Below are positions 1-5,058 of a DNA stretch of 5,693 nucleotides, in pieces. The notes beneath the pieces are model-generated. The model searched no databases and was not told where the DNA came from. It saw only the letters and a program-made list of their open reading frames with translations. Source of the DNA: Pseudanabaenaceae cyanobacterium MP8IB2.15 (lineage in GTDB: Bacteria; Cyanobacteriota; Cyanobacteriia; Pseudanabaenales; Pseudanabaenaceae); contig JARCMB010000200.1 in the NCBI GenBank assembly GCA_030248825.1, positions 1 to 5,693 on the forward strand, read 5' to 3'. The translations under genes and the position numbers were made by a program. Position 1 is the first letter of the stretch. Each line of letters starts with the position of its first letter.

Positions 1-120
1 ACCAGTCCAACATTCCCACAGATCTCAAAAGAGATGTTCTACCAGTTTTTAGACCAGTGTAGGATTGAAGGAGAATCTCAGGCTATGCGAAACTTTAGGG
101 GAACTTTGGCATCTAGGTAG
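1..120 (+). CDS. C-terminal end of a gene, probably Uma2 (DUF820) family; 5' part outside window
   Basis: Frame 1 is open from the first base to a TAG at 118-120, giving 39 residues. The tail has a Phe-Pro followed by a short amphipathic helix (KEMFYQFLDQC) and ends in a basic NFRGTLASR segment. That pattern of 'FP...FL....G....FR' resembles the C-terminus of cyanobacterial Uma2-family PD-(D/E)XK endonuclease-like proteins, but the catalytic part is not in the window, so the family call is an inference. Codon use looks like genuine coding sequence. The amidase starts 51 bases downstream on the same strand. No hairpin with a T-run is seen after the stop. I am fairly sure this is a gene end and only moderately sure of the family. 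Confidence 0.5.
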   Translation, partial: TSPTFPQISKEMFYQFLDQCRIEGESQAMRNFRGTLASR

Positions 121-159
121 AGACCTCTAGTCCCTGAATTGGAGATGGGTTAATCATTT

Positions 160-173
160 ATTACGGTCGTAAT
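160..173. promoter_or_regulatory. 14-bp perfect palindrome overlapping the amidase start codon
   Basis: ATTACG-GT-CGTAAT is a perfect inverted repeat whose last two bases are the A and T of the amidase ATG. It could be a protein-binding operator. In mRNA it could be a small AUUAC/GUAAU hairpin with a GGUC loop that would occlude the start. The palindrome is seen directly; either role is inference, and chance cannot be excluded for six-base arms. Confidence 0.35.
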
Positions 174-1980
174 GAAATATTTTTTAAGATTTTCTATCCT
201 CTTGTTATTAGCTCTTTGCCTGTCGTTGGGATTGGGAGGACAAGATATTACTGCTCAGAATTCGCTACTCAAGCCGACAAAGCTCCATCTTACCTATCCG
301 CCAAAGCAACATCAGACAACGAGCAACAAGATCTTTTTGATTGGAACTGCGCCGCCGACTGATGAAGTAACGGTCAACGGCAAACCGATCGATCGAATCC
401 CCGCAGGACATTTTGCCCCCAGTTTCCCCTTGCAAATCGGCAAAAATTCATTCTCACTTAAGTATCAAAATCAGAGTATTAATCTGGTGGTAACAAGACT
501 GGAAAGTGAACCAAAACCCCCAACACAATTAGGCTTCTTGGTTGATTCTCTGATTCCCAATGTCGATATTGCCCAAAAAACGAACGATCGAATCTGTTTT
601 GGTGCGATCGCTACACCTAACGCCACAGTCAAAGTCAAGCTCGGCGATCGATCGATCGCGCTCAATCCCAAACAGCGCAATATCCAATTACCTCCCAACG
701 CATCGATCTTGACCAAAAGCAACCAACCGATCGACGCGCCAATTGCAGGACACTATGAAGGATGCACGACATTTTCCACCTCAGGCAAGATCGGCAAGCC
801 TGAATATTCCGTGGCACTTGGTAATCGGAACATCAAACAAACCGCCAAAGGTAGCATTGAGATTCTCTCGCCCGATCGAATTCAAACTGCGGAGGTGATC
901 GATGAAGTTGCGGTCGCACGCACGGGGCCAAGTTCGGATTTTTCGCGTCTTACGCCTCTGCCTAAAGGTGCGATCGATACGATCGAAGCAAAACAAGGCG
1001 ATTGGCTCCGACTTAGCTATGGTGGTTGGATTCCCGCAAAATCTGCCAAGCTTGGTAATGCTAATCTGCCGCCTCGATCGATCGTCAAAAGTCTGAGCAC
1101 GCGCAAAATCTCAGGTTGGACAGAGGTAATTATCCCTTTAGAAGTAGCTGTCCCGATCTCAGTCAGTCAGGTCGATCGAACCTTCATACTCACATTACAT
1201 AACGTCACGGCTCAAACTGACACAATTCTGGTTACTGGCGATCCTGCGATCGATCGATTTGATTGGCAGCAAACAGCACCAAGTAAAGTCGAATATAAAA
1301 TAAGTCTTAAACCATCGCAGCAATGGGGCTATAAGCTTGAATATCGCGGTACGAGCTTAGTCCTCTCACTCCGCCATCCACCTTTGACGCAGGGTAGATC
1401 ATCCAACTCAAATCTGCCGCTTCAAGGCGTTAAAATCCTACTCGATCCAGGGCATGGTAGTAGTAATGACTACGGATCGAGAGGCCCAACTGGATATGCT
1501 GAAAAGGATGTAACGCTGATTACTTCTAAATTACTCCGCGAACATTTACAAAGGCAAGGTGCGAACGTAATTTTGACCCGTGAAGGTGATGATGACCTCT
1601 ATCCCAACGATCGAGTCAAGCTGATCGAAAAAATTGAGCCTTCGATCGCGATTAGCATCCATTACAATGCCCTGCCCGATCATGGCAATGCGATCGACAC
1701 CAAGGGGATCGGCACTTTTTGGTATCACAATCAAGCTCAACCTCTGGCAATTTTTCTGCATGACTATCTGACGAAGAATCTTAACCGAAATGCTTATGGG
1801 ATTTATTGGAATAACCTAGCATTGGCTCGTCCCACGATCGCGCCATCGGTTCTACTGGAATTAGGTTTTATGATCAATCCTACTGAGTTTGAATGGGTTA
1901 TTAATCCTGACGCGCAAAAAAAACTCGCTCTCACCCTCTCTGACGGCATTACTAAATGGTTAATTGATTCGACCAGCTAA
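172..1980 (+). CDS. Secreted N-acetylmuramoyl-L-alanine amidase (Amidase_3 / AmiC type) with N-terminal wall-targeting domains
   Basis: This 602-residue enzyme should cleave the amide bond between N-acetylmuramic acid and L-alanine in peptidoglycan, acting in the periplasm. Residues 1-30 form a Sec signal peptide: Lys2/Arg6, a Leu-rich core at 7-22 and no lipobox. Residues ~38-110 form a beta-rich domain; ~240-293 resemble a bacterial SH3 domain (VARTGPSS...GDWLRLSYGGWI); ~315-402 form an AMIN-like beta domain. The catalytic domain is ~418-598. Predicted zinc ligands are His428 in DPGHG, Glu444 in GYAEKD and His497 in SIHYNA, with catalytic Glu563 in LLELGF. All are present, so it should be active. 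The ATG at 172 gives the signal peptide, but only a weak purine stretch (GGAGATG near 141) lies upstream. The coding region is unusually rich in CGATCG sites. The likely role is cell separation or wall turnover; the exact physiological role is inferred. Confidence 0.95.
   Translation: MKYFLRFSILLLLALCLSLGLGGQDITAQNSLLKPTKLHLTYPPKQHQTTSNKIFLIGTAPPTDEVTVNGKPIDRIPAGHFAPSFPLQIGKNSFSLKYQNQSINLVVTRLESEPKPPTQLGFLVDSLIPNVDIAQKTNDRICFGAIATPNATVKVKLGDRSIALNPKQRNIQLPPNASILTKSNQPIDAPIAGHYEGCTTFSTSGKIGKPEYSVALGNRNIKQTAKGSIEILSPDRIQTAEVIDEVAVARTGPSSDFSRLTPLPKGAIDTIEAKQGDWLRLSYGGWIPAKSAKLGNANLPPRSIVKSLSTRKISGWTEVIIPLEVAVPISVSQVDRTFILTLHNVTAQTDTILVTGDPAIDRFDWQQTAPSKVEYKISLKPSQQWGYKLEYRGTSLVLSLRHPPLTQGRSSNSNLPLQGVKILLDPGHGSSNDYGSRGPTGYAEKDVTLITSKLLREHLQRQGANVILTREGDDDLYPNDRVKLIEKIEPSIAISIHYNALPDHGNAIDTKGIGTFWYHNQAQPLAIFLHDYLTKNLNRNAYGIYWNNLALARPTIAPSVLLELGFMINPTEFEWVINPDAQKKLALTLSDGITKWLIDSTS
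604..611. repeat. HIP1 octamer GCGATCGC
   Basis: This is an exact copy of the highly iterated palindrome HIP1, which is strongly over-represented in many cyanobacterial genomes. It lies inside the amidase gene, which also holds many CGATCG variants. It is the clearest taxonomic marker in the window. Confidence 0.85.
644..659. repeat. 16-bp perfect palindrome of overlapping HIP1 cores
   Basis: GCGATCGATCGATCGC reads the same on both strands and is a tandem GATC run flanked by HIP1 ends. It codes for GDRSIA in the amidase linker region, so it sits in protein sequence likely to tolerate change. Similar shorter CGATCGATCG runs occur near 385, 1075 and 1248. Confidence 0.75.
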
Positions 1981-1992
1981 TCACTTTATAGT
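1964..1992 (+). promoter_or_regulatory. Candidate sigma70-type promoter for the 455-residue membrane protein gene
   Basis: TTGATT (1964-1969) and TATAGT (1987-1992) are separated by exactly 17 bases, matching 4/6 and 5/6 of the consensus hexamers. The -35 lies inside the last codons of the amidase and transcription would begin near 1999, leaving a leader of about 34 bases before the GTG at 2033. This suggests that the downstream gene can be transcribed independently of the amidase. Confidence 0.4.
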
Positions 1993-2032
1993 GTAAAATC
2001 TCGGTAAATTTTAGTATCGGATTAGTTTTGAT

Positions 2033-3400
2033 GTGACGCAACCAACTAGTAGACTGGCACTGGCAAAACAAGGAAATCCTGAAGCGATTGCAGGCATCAT
2101 TCGTGATAGCTTGCGCCCTAGTTTTAATGTGACTGGCGAAATATCGATCGATGATTTTCTGGAAATTTCATTAGAGACAGATAAGCAACTTGAACAGGGT
2201 TACATTAATGATTTGATTAAGAAAATTGAAGACTATGTTTTAAAATATTTCGGCATATCAAAAGCAAGGCTCAGGATTTTCGTTCACCCAGAGCAAGATA
2301 TTTCTAAAGGTCATCCGAGCAATCCTATTGCTAATGATCCAAGTACCACTCCTAGCAACTTTCTTAGTGAGGTCTTTGATATCGATACTTTTGGCAGCAC
2401 ACTTGATGAATCGCCTGACATCTCACTAGAGGATACATTTGGAGATACGCTTGAAAATGAGTCTAGCAGTGATTTCGATCTTAATTTTGATAATCCACTC
2501 GACAATCCGTTAAATAATCCGCCTAGTAATCAACCGATTCTAGTGACCGATTTGGTAAAAACATCTCATACTCACGAATCTAAGCTAGTAGTTGAAGCAG
2601 GAAAGGCGATCCAGCCGCCAAAGCCGAACTCATCGAGTAGTTCTTTGAGTAAAGATGCTTTAACTAACCCCTCCTCTAAGCAGCCACGCCAGCCGACACA
2701 GGAGCTTAAAGCGTCGAATATGAATATTAAAGCCAATGGCATGTCAAGTCGATCGACTAAAACTTCAGGAGGAAATGGGATGTTTGGACTGAAGGCGATT
2801 AATTTCTTAGCAACATTAGCTTTTCTCGGTTTTATCGTTGCATTAGTCCTAAATCTTATTCCTGAGTTCCCATCCCTAGCCTTCAAAAACCTTAGAAATG
2901 CTCAGATCGGGGAATTGGTCAGTTCTTTATTCTTTACGATTTTAATTGTTGAGCGTAGTCTAGAAGTATTTATCTCAACTTGGCGCGGGGTCGAGGCATC
3001 TCAAATCAAGCAAAGAATAACCGATCAGCAACTCGCCGTAGATCATGCCAGTGACGATTCCAGTAACGATAGAGATCGAGAAATCGGCGATCTAAACGAC
3101 CTAAATGCAGATTTGACCACATATAAAGCAACAACAGCTAAAATTGCGCTCTGGCTGGGTTTAGCACTGGGGATCTTAACTAGCTTTGTTGGCATTCGGA
3201 TTTTGGAGACCTTTATTCAAGTTGGTGTCGATGCGAACGTGAATGATATCCAATTGCGAACTTTTCGGATATTGGATATTGTCCTCACAGGTGGGCTGAT
3301 TGCAGGTGGCAGCAAAGGCTTCCATCAATTGATGTCGATCTATGAAGAATTTATGGCTGCAACCACCCGTAGGATCAAGAACAATTCTGATAACGCTTGA
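2033..3400 (+). CDS. Unrecognised cyanobacterial-type membrane protein: LAKQG N-terminal domain, acidic linker, four predicted TM helices
   Basis: The start is GTG; an ATG two bases earlier (2031) is out of frame and followed at once by TGA. No good ribosome-binding site is visible. Residues ~6-86 (LALAKQGNPEAIAGIIRDSL...) resemble a small domain recurring at the N-terminus of many cyanobacterial proteins; its role is unknown to me. Residues ~88-248 form a polar, probably disordered linker. It is acidic at first (115-155), has a near-repeat DTFGSTLDE / DTFGDTLEN at 118-126 and 134-142 and DNPL copies at 153-160, and later becomes Ser/Pro/Lys-rich. Hydrophobic segments at ~252-275, 292-313, 367-392 and 411-427 predict four membrane helices. 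A charged loop (~320-366) rich in Asp lies between the second and third. The last part carries a Gly-rich GGLIAGGSKGFHQL motif. This looks like an anchored soluble domain on a conserved membrane module. No enzymatic motif was found, so no function is assigned. Confidence 0.9.
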   Translation: MTQPTSRLALAKQGNPEAIAGIIRDSLRPSFNVTGEISIDDFLEISLETDKQLEQGYINDLIKKIEDYVLKYFGISKARLRIFVHPEQDISKGHPSNPIANDPSTTPSNFLSEVFDIDTFGSTLDESPDISLEDTFGDTLENESSSDFDLNFDNPLDNPLNNPPSNQPILVTDLVKTSHTHESKLVVEAGKAIQPPKPNSSSSSLSKDALTNPSSKQPRQPTQELKASNMNIKANGMSSRSTKTSGGNGMFGLKAINFLATLAFLGFIVALVLNLIPEFPSLAFKNLRNAQIGELVSSLFFTILIVERSLEVFISTWRGVEASQIKQRITDQQLAVDHASDDSSNDRDREIGDLNDLNADLTTYKATTAKIALWLGLALGILTSFVGIRILETFIQVGVDANVNDIQLRTFRILDIVLTGGLIAGGSKGFHQLMSIYEEFMAATTRRIKNNSDNA

Positions 3401-3593
3401 ATCAACCAACAATCCTAAACAAACGCCTAAACAACTAAGCTCGATCGTCCGACGACTTTTACTCGTATCTCTAGCTGATGCTTGATGCGCCACTACTAGG
3501 TCAAACCACTTTTATCCTGAGTTTAATTTCGATCGAGGGGCGCTGAGGTCAAAAACTGAGGTCAAAGTACACTTCTACTTTCTGGGATTTGCT
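3401..3593. other. Intergenic stretch between the membrane protein gene and the cassette block
   Basis: No convincing + strand gene or terminator hairpin is seen. The - strand frame crossing 3176-3493 is the antisense shadow of the membrane protein gene. The stretch holds two CGATCG sites, three copies of AGGTCAAA (3498-3505, 3546-3553, 3559-3566) and, on the - strand, a possible 16-codon gene tail (3549-3599) that matches up with the small membrane gene on the far side of the cassettes. Confidence 0.5.
3543..3566. repeat. Two direct copies of CTGAGGTCAAA, 13-bp period
   Basis: The 11-mer occurs at 3543-3553 and again at 3556-3566, separated by AA. A shorter AGGTCAAA copy lies at 3498-3505. 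It could be a simple duplication or a pair of binding sites; no role is assigned. Confidence 0.5.
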
Positions 3594-3599
3594 ACCTAA
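3549..3599 (-). pseudogene. Possible displaced 3' tail of the small membrane-protein gene split by the cassettes
   Basis: Reading the - strand from the predicted cassette cut point gives L-G-S-K-S-Q-K-V-E-V-Y-F-D-L-S-F and then TGA (stop at 3549-3551). This frame is in phase with the small membrane protein coded at 5217 downward when the intervening array is removed at the two GTTAGG cores. Sixteen open codons can occur by chance, so the assignment rests on the insertion model and the protein-like sequence. Confidence 0.3.
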
Positions 3600-3677
3600 C
3601 GTTTGAATTGAGCGGCATTAAAAATTTCTCTCTCAACCAAATATTACAACTTTGTCCGCTCCAATGATTTGCTAGAT
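3594..3677 (-). other. attC recombination site of the ParE/RelE-type toxin-antitoxin cassette
   Basis: On the - strand the site ends in GTTAGGT (3600 to 3594), a perfect GTTRRRY core. The partner box is ATCTAGC (3677 to 3671), one base off RYYYAAC. The inner arms pair as CCGCTC-C-AAT (3656-3665) with ATTGAGCGG (3607-3615) on the + strand, leaving C3662 unpaired, i.e. an extra-helical G on the - strand in L''. This is the asymmetry typical of attC. The loop is ~40 bases. The site begins 5 bases after the toxin stop codon, as expected for a cassette. It shares no long identity with the second site, which is also normal for attC. Confidence 0.85.
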
Positions 3678-3682
3678 TACTC

Positions 3683-3958
3683 TTATTTCCTGTCCAAAAT
3701 TCGATCGTATTCGGCATGTGATCCTATCCAAAACCAAACAATTTTATCTTCTCTAGCTTTCATAACTCCCAAAGCTCTCCATCCGATTCCTACTCTAACT
3801 GACCAAATATTTTCCTTTGGCTTGACTTCCTTAAATTCTAAGCTGGGGTGAAATGGATTCTCTTTCCAAAGATCGTAGTTCTTCTTGGCGGTTTCTTTTA
3901 TCCGTTGTGGTAGTTTACCCAAGAGTTTCCCAAAGTCTCTAGTTCTGGATGACTTCAT
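3683..3958 (-). CDS. ParE/RelE-like toxin of a type II toxin-antitoxin pair
   Basis: This 91-residue basic protein has the compact pattern of a ParE/RelE-superfamily toxin subfamily common in cyanobacteria: an N-terminal helix (LGKLPQRIKETAKKNYDLW), the NPFHPSLEFKEV segment at 34-45, WSVRVGIGWRALGV at 52-65 and the terminal WFWIGSHAEYDRIL at 75-88. Arg55, Arg61, His81 and Tyr84 are conserved-looking positions, from family memory. RelE-fold members cut ribosome-bound mRNA whereas ParE members poison gyrase; which applies is not visible here. Its ATG overlaps the antitoxin stop by one base (TAATG), so the two are translationally coupled, antitoxin first. The stop is followed by an attC site within 5 bases. 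It appears intact. Confidence 0.9.
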   Translation of the reverse strand: MKSSRTRDFGKLLGKLPQRIKETAKKNYDLWKENPFHPSLEFKEVKPKENIWSVRVGIGWRALGVMKAREDKIVWFWIGSHAEYDRILDRK

Positions 3959-4185
3959 TACTCCTCACCGAAGCCCTTTTCTTCAGTCTTTCCTTCTCGA
4001 TCGGCAGTCAATGCTGATTGAGCCATTTTTTGGAGGACGCTTATATCAATATCTTCTCTCGATAAGGTTTCCCGCCAACATAGTTCATTCTGAATATCTT
4101 CTAACAACTGTTGGGCAAGTTCATCTTGAAGATAATCTGAGAGCTTTTGGGCTTCACTGAATGCTGTTTCTAGTAGTTTGGTCAT
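3958..4185 (-). CDS. Antitoxin partner of the ParE/RelE-like toxin
   Basis: This 75-residue acidic protein begins MTKLLETAFSEAQKLSDYLQ and continues with a second helix (ELAQQLLEDIQNELCW), a linker and a short charged tail containing DREGKT. This is the usual layout of the small helical antitoxins paired with this toxin subfamily: an amphipathic N-terminal region and a C-terminal segment that wraps the toxin. It should neutralise the toxin by direct binding and probably represses the operon. No DNA-binding motif is obvious by eye. The ATG at 4185 has no clear ribosome-binding site upstream (CAACTTAAAATCT). The overlapping toxin start fixes the gene order. Confidence 0.88.
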   Translation of the reverse strand: MTKLLETAFSEAQKLSDYLQDELAQQLLEDIQNELCWRETLSREDIDISVLQKMAQSALTADREGKTEEKGFGEE

Positions 4186-4329
4186 AGATTTTAAGTTGTC
4201 TTTGTGAATACAGCCTGTTTAATCATTAATGGGCGAGGGACAGCTTAAGCCTCTAATTTTGTGGTTTAAACTATTCTCAATGTACCTAATGTTTCCTCAA
4301 TAGGCTGTACCGCTTTTCTTGTCTTTGCA
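4186..4329 (-). other. Leader of the second cassette, between attC and the antitoxin
   Basis: This ~145-base A+T-rich stretch separates the upstream attC from the antitoxin ATG and presumably contains the operon promoter. No pair of hexamers with good spacing stands out on the - strand. TTGAGA followed 17 bases later by ATTAGA is the best weak option. An 8-bp inverted repeat TACAGCCT (4209-4216) / AGGCTGTA (4302-4309) frames most of it. No gene was found. Confidence 0.4.
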
Positions 4330-4414
4330 ATCTAACGTTGCCCATCACCCGCCGCAGATAACCTCTAAATCATAGCCGATCGACTCTCATCGTTCAGGTG
4401 CATGGGCGTTACTG
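4330..4414 (-). other. attC recombination site of the BrnT/antitoxin cassette
   Basis: On the - strand the right end is GTTAGAT (4336 to 4330), a perfect GTTRRRY core preceded by GGGCAAC. The arms are GCCCATCACC (4340-4349) and GGTG-C-ATGGGC (4397-4407) on the + strand: ten base pairs with C4401 unpaired, which is an extra-helical G on the - strand in L''. TAAC (4333-4336) pairs with GTTA (4408-4411). The partner core on the - strand (CAGTAAC) departs from RYYYAAC in two positions but keeps AAC. The site lies about 20 bases after the antitoxin stop. The spacing, polarity and bulge all match attC. Confidence 0.88.
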
Positions 4415-4433
4415 TGCTGCTAGCTAAGCACAA

Positions 4434-4727
4434 TCAACTGGACTCAGCATGAACTATTTCGCTTAATGCTGAGTCAATCACTGCATCGCTGACACCTCGA
4501 CGCTTCAAACTTGCGATCAGCGCTGTCACTGTTTCGCTCTCAAACCGTTCTAAATCAACGCGCAAACCTTGACCGATATAAGCGCGAATTAATGGCTGAT
4601 AACCTGAAAAGCCCAACAGTGGCGCGACCTTCTTCAGATCTTCCACAACATCTTCGGGCATACGGATCGTCACGCTTGTCATAGGTCGGTTTCGATCTAA
4701 TCGCTGCTTTAGTGCTTCAACCTTCAT
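4434..4727 (-). CDS. CopG/ribbon-helix-helix antitoxin paired with BrnT (BrnA-like role)
   Basis: This 97-residue protein contains a ribbon-helix-helix DNA-binding unit: a beta strand SVTIRM at 18-23, helix PEDVVEDLKKVAPLL at 24-38, then GFSGYQPLIRAYIGQGLR at 39-56, the Y-Q-x-L-I-R-x-Y/W pattern of CopG-type antitoxins. It should bind BrnT and repress the shared promoter. I chose the ATG at 4727 over a longer frame from 4838 because AGGAGAG sits about 10 bases upstream and because the longer version reads antisense-like residues through brnT. The first 11 bases overlap the end of brnT, so the pair is translationally coupled with the toxin gene first, the usual order for BrnT systems. The C-terminal ~40 residues extend beyond the RHH and may form the toxin-binding arm. 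Confidence 0.9.
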   Translation of the reverse strand: MKVEALKQRLDRNRPMTSVTIRMPEDVVEDLKKVAPLLGFSGYQPLIRAYIGQGLRVDLERFESETVTALIASLKRRGVSDAVIDSALSEIVHAESS

Positions 4728-5013
4728 ACTCTGCTCTCTCCTGACGAGTTGATTTACGTGCTGAAATAATGCGAATGATATTATCTTCGCGCTCAATGTG
4801 AACCACATACAGTAGATTCCACCGAGTATCCAAACCAATTACAGCATCACGCGCTTCATCATTACGACTAGCATCAACGACAACTAGAAATGGATCGAAG
4901 AACGCTTCAACAGCTCTTTGGAAGGTAATTCCATCATGCTTTCTGAAATTAATTCGAGCTTTTTCATCGTCCCAGACAAAGGTAATACCATTGAGAACGA
5001 AGCACACATCCAT
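4717..5013 (-). CDS. brnT: BrnT-family ribonuclease toxin
   Basis: From the ATG at 5013 this is a 98-residue protein, the normal BrnT length. It shows the family signature FVWDDEKARINFRKH at 12-26 followed by GITFQRAVEAFFDP, then a central strand pair with DEARDAVIGL, and the C-terminal IIRIISARKSTRQERAEYE at 79-97, in which Arg, Ser and Arg-Lys residues form the putative RNA-cleaving surface. BrnT has a RelE-like fold and inhibits translation by RNA cleavage (known for the family). A TTG six codons upstream (5031) is a poorer start because it falls inside the promoter. The ATG sits only ~8 bases after the -10 hexamer, so the mRNA may be leaderless or translation may begin at GTG 5007. The antitoxin gene overlaps its stop by 11 bases. 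There is no CGATCG site in either gene, unlike the host genes nearby. Confidence 0.9.
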   Translation of the reverse strand: MDVCFVLNGITFVWDDEKARINFRKHDGITFQRAVEAFFDPFLVVVDASRNDEARDAVIGLDTRWNLLYVVHIEREDNIIRIISARKSTRQERAEYEG

Positions 5014-5020
5014 GCTCTCA

Positions 5021-5050
5021 AGTATAAACAAAACGTATTTACAATGTCAA
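5021..5050 (-). promoter_or_regulatory. Strong sigma70-type promoter of the brnT operon
   Basis: On the - strand, a perfect TTGACA (5050 to 5045) is followed after 18 bases by TATACT (5026 to 5021), five of six matches to the -10 consensus. Transcription should start near 5014, at or next to the brnT ATG. The cassette therefore carries its own promoter and need not depend on an integron Pc. Confidence 0.7.
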
Positions 5051-5057
5051 TACATTG
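5035..5057. promoter_or_regulatory. Overlapping inverted repeats at the brnT -35: candidate antitoxin operator
   Basis: Two nested inverted repeats cover the -35 region: GTATT/AATAC (5035-5039 and 5049-5053) and CAATG/CATTG (5042-5046 and 5053-5057). Ribbon-helix-helix antitoxins bind such short repeats to repress their own operon. The repeats are seen; the binding is inferred. Confidence 0.4.
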
Positions 5058-5058
5058 C

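Noticed and set aside
22..35. ATCTC-AAAA-GAGAT hairpin
   Set aside because: It lies inside the coding tail of the first gene and has no T-run, so it is not a terminator.
471..1761. Several - strand open frames inside the amidase gene
   Set aside because: They are shadows of the amidase, favoured by its stop-poor CGATCG-rich sequence; none has domain features or a start signal.
1983..1994. CACT-TTAT-AGTG hairpin after the amidase stop
   Set aside because: A four-base-pair stem with no following T-run is too weak for a terminator, and it overlaps the candidate -10.
3669..4160. Two + strand open frames across the ParE/RelE toxin-antitoxin genes
   Set aside because: They are antisense shadows of two well-recognised genes on the - strand and show no family features.
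4728..4838. Upstream extension of the CopG-type antitoxin frame to 4838
   Set aside because: The added 37 residues are read in another frame through brnT, and a good ribosome-binding site precedes the ATG at 4727.
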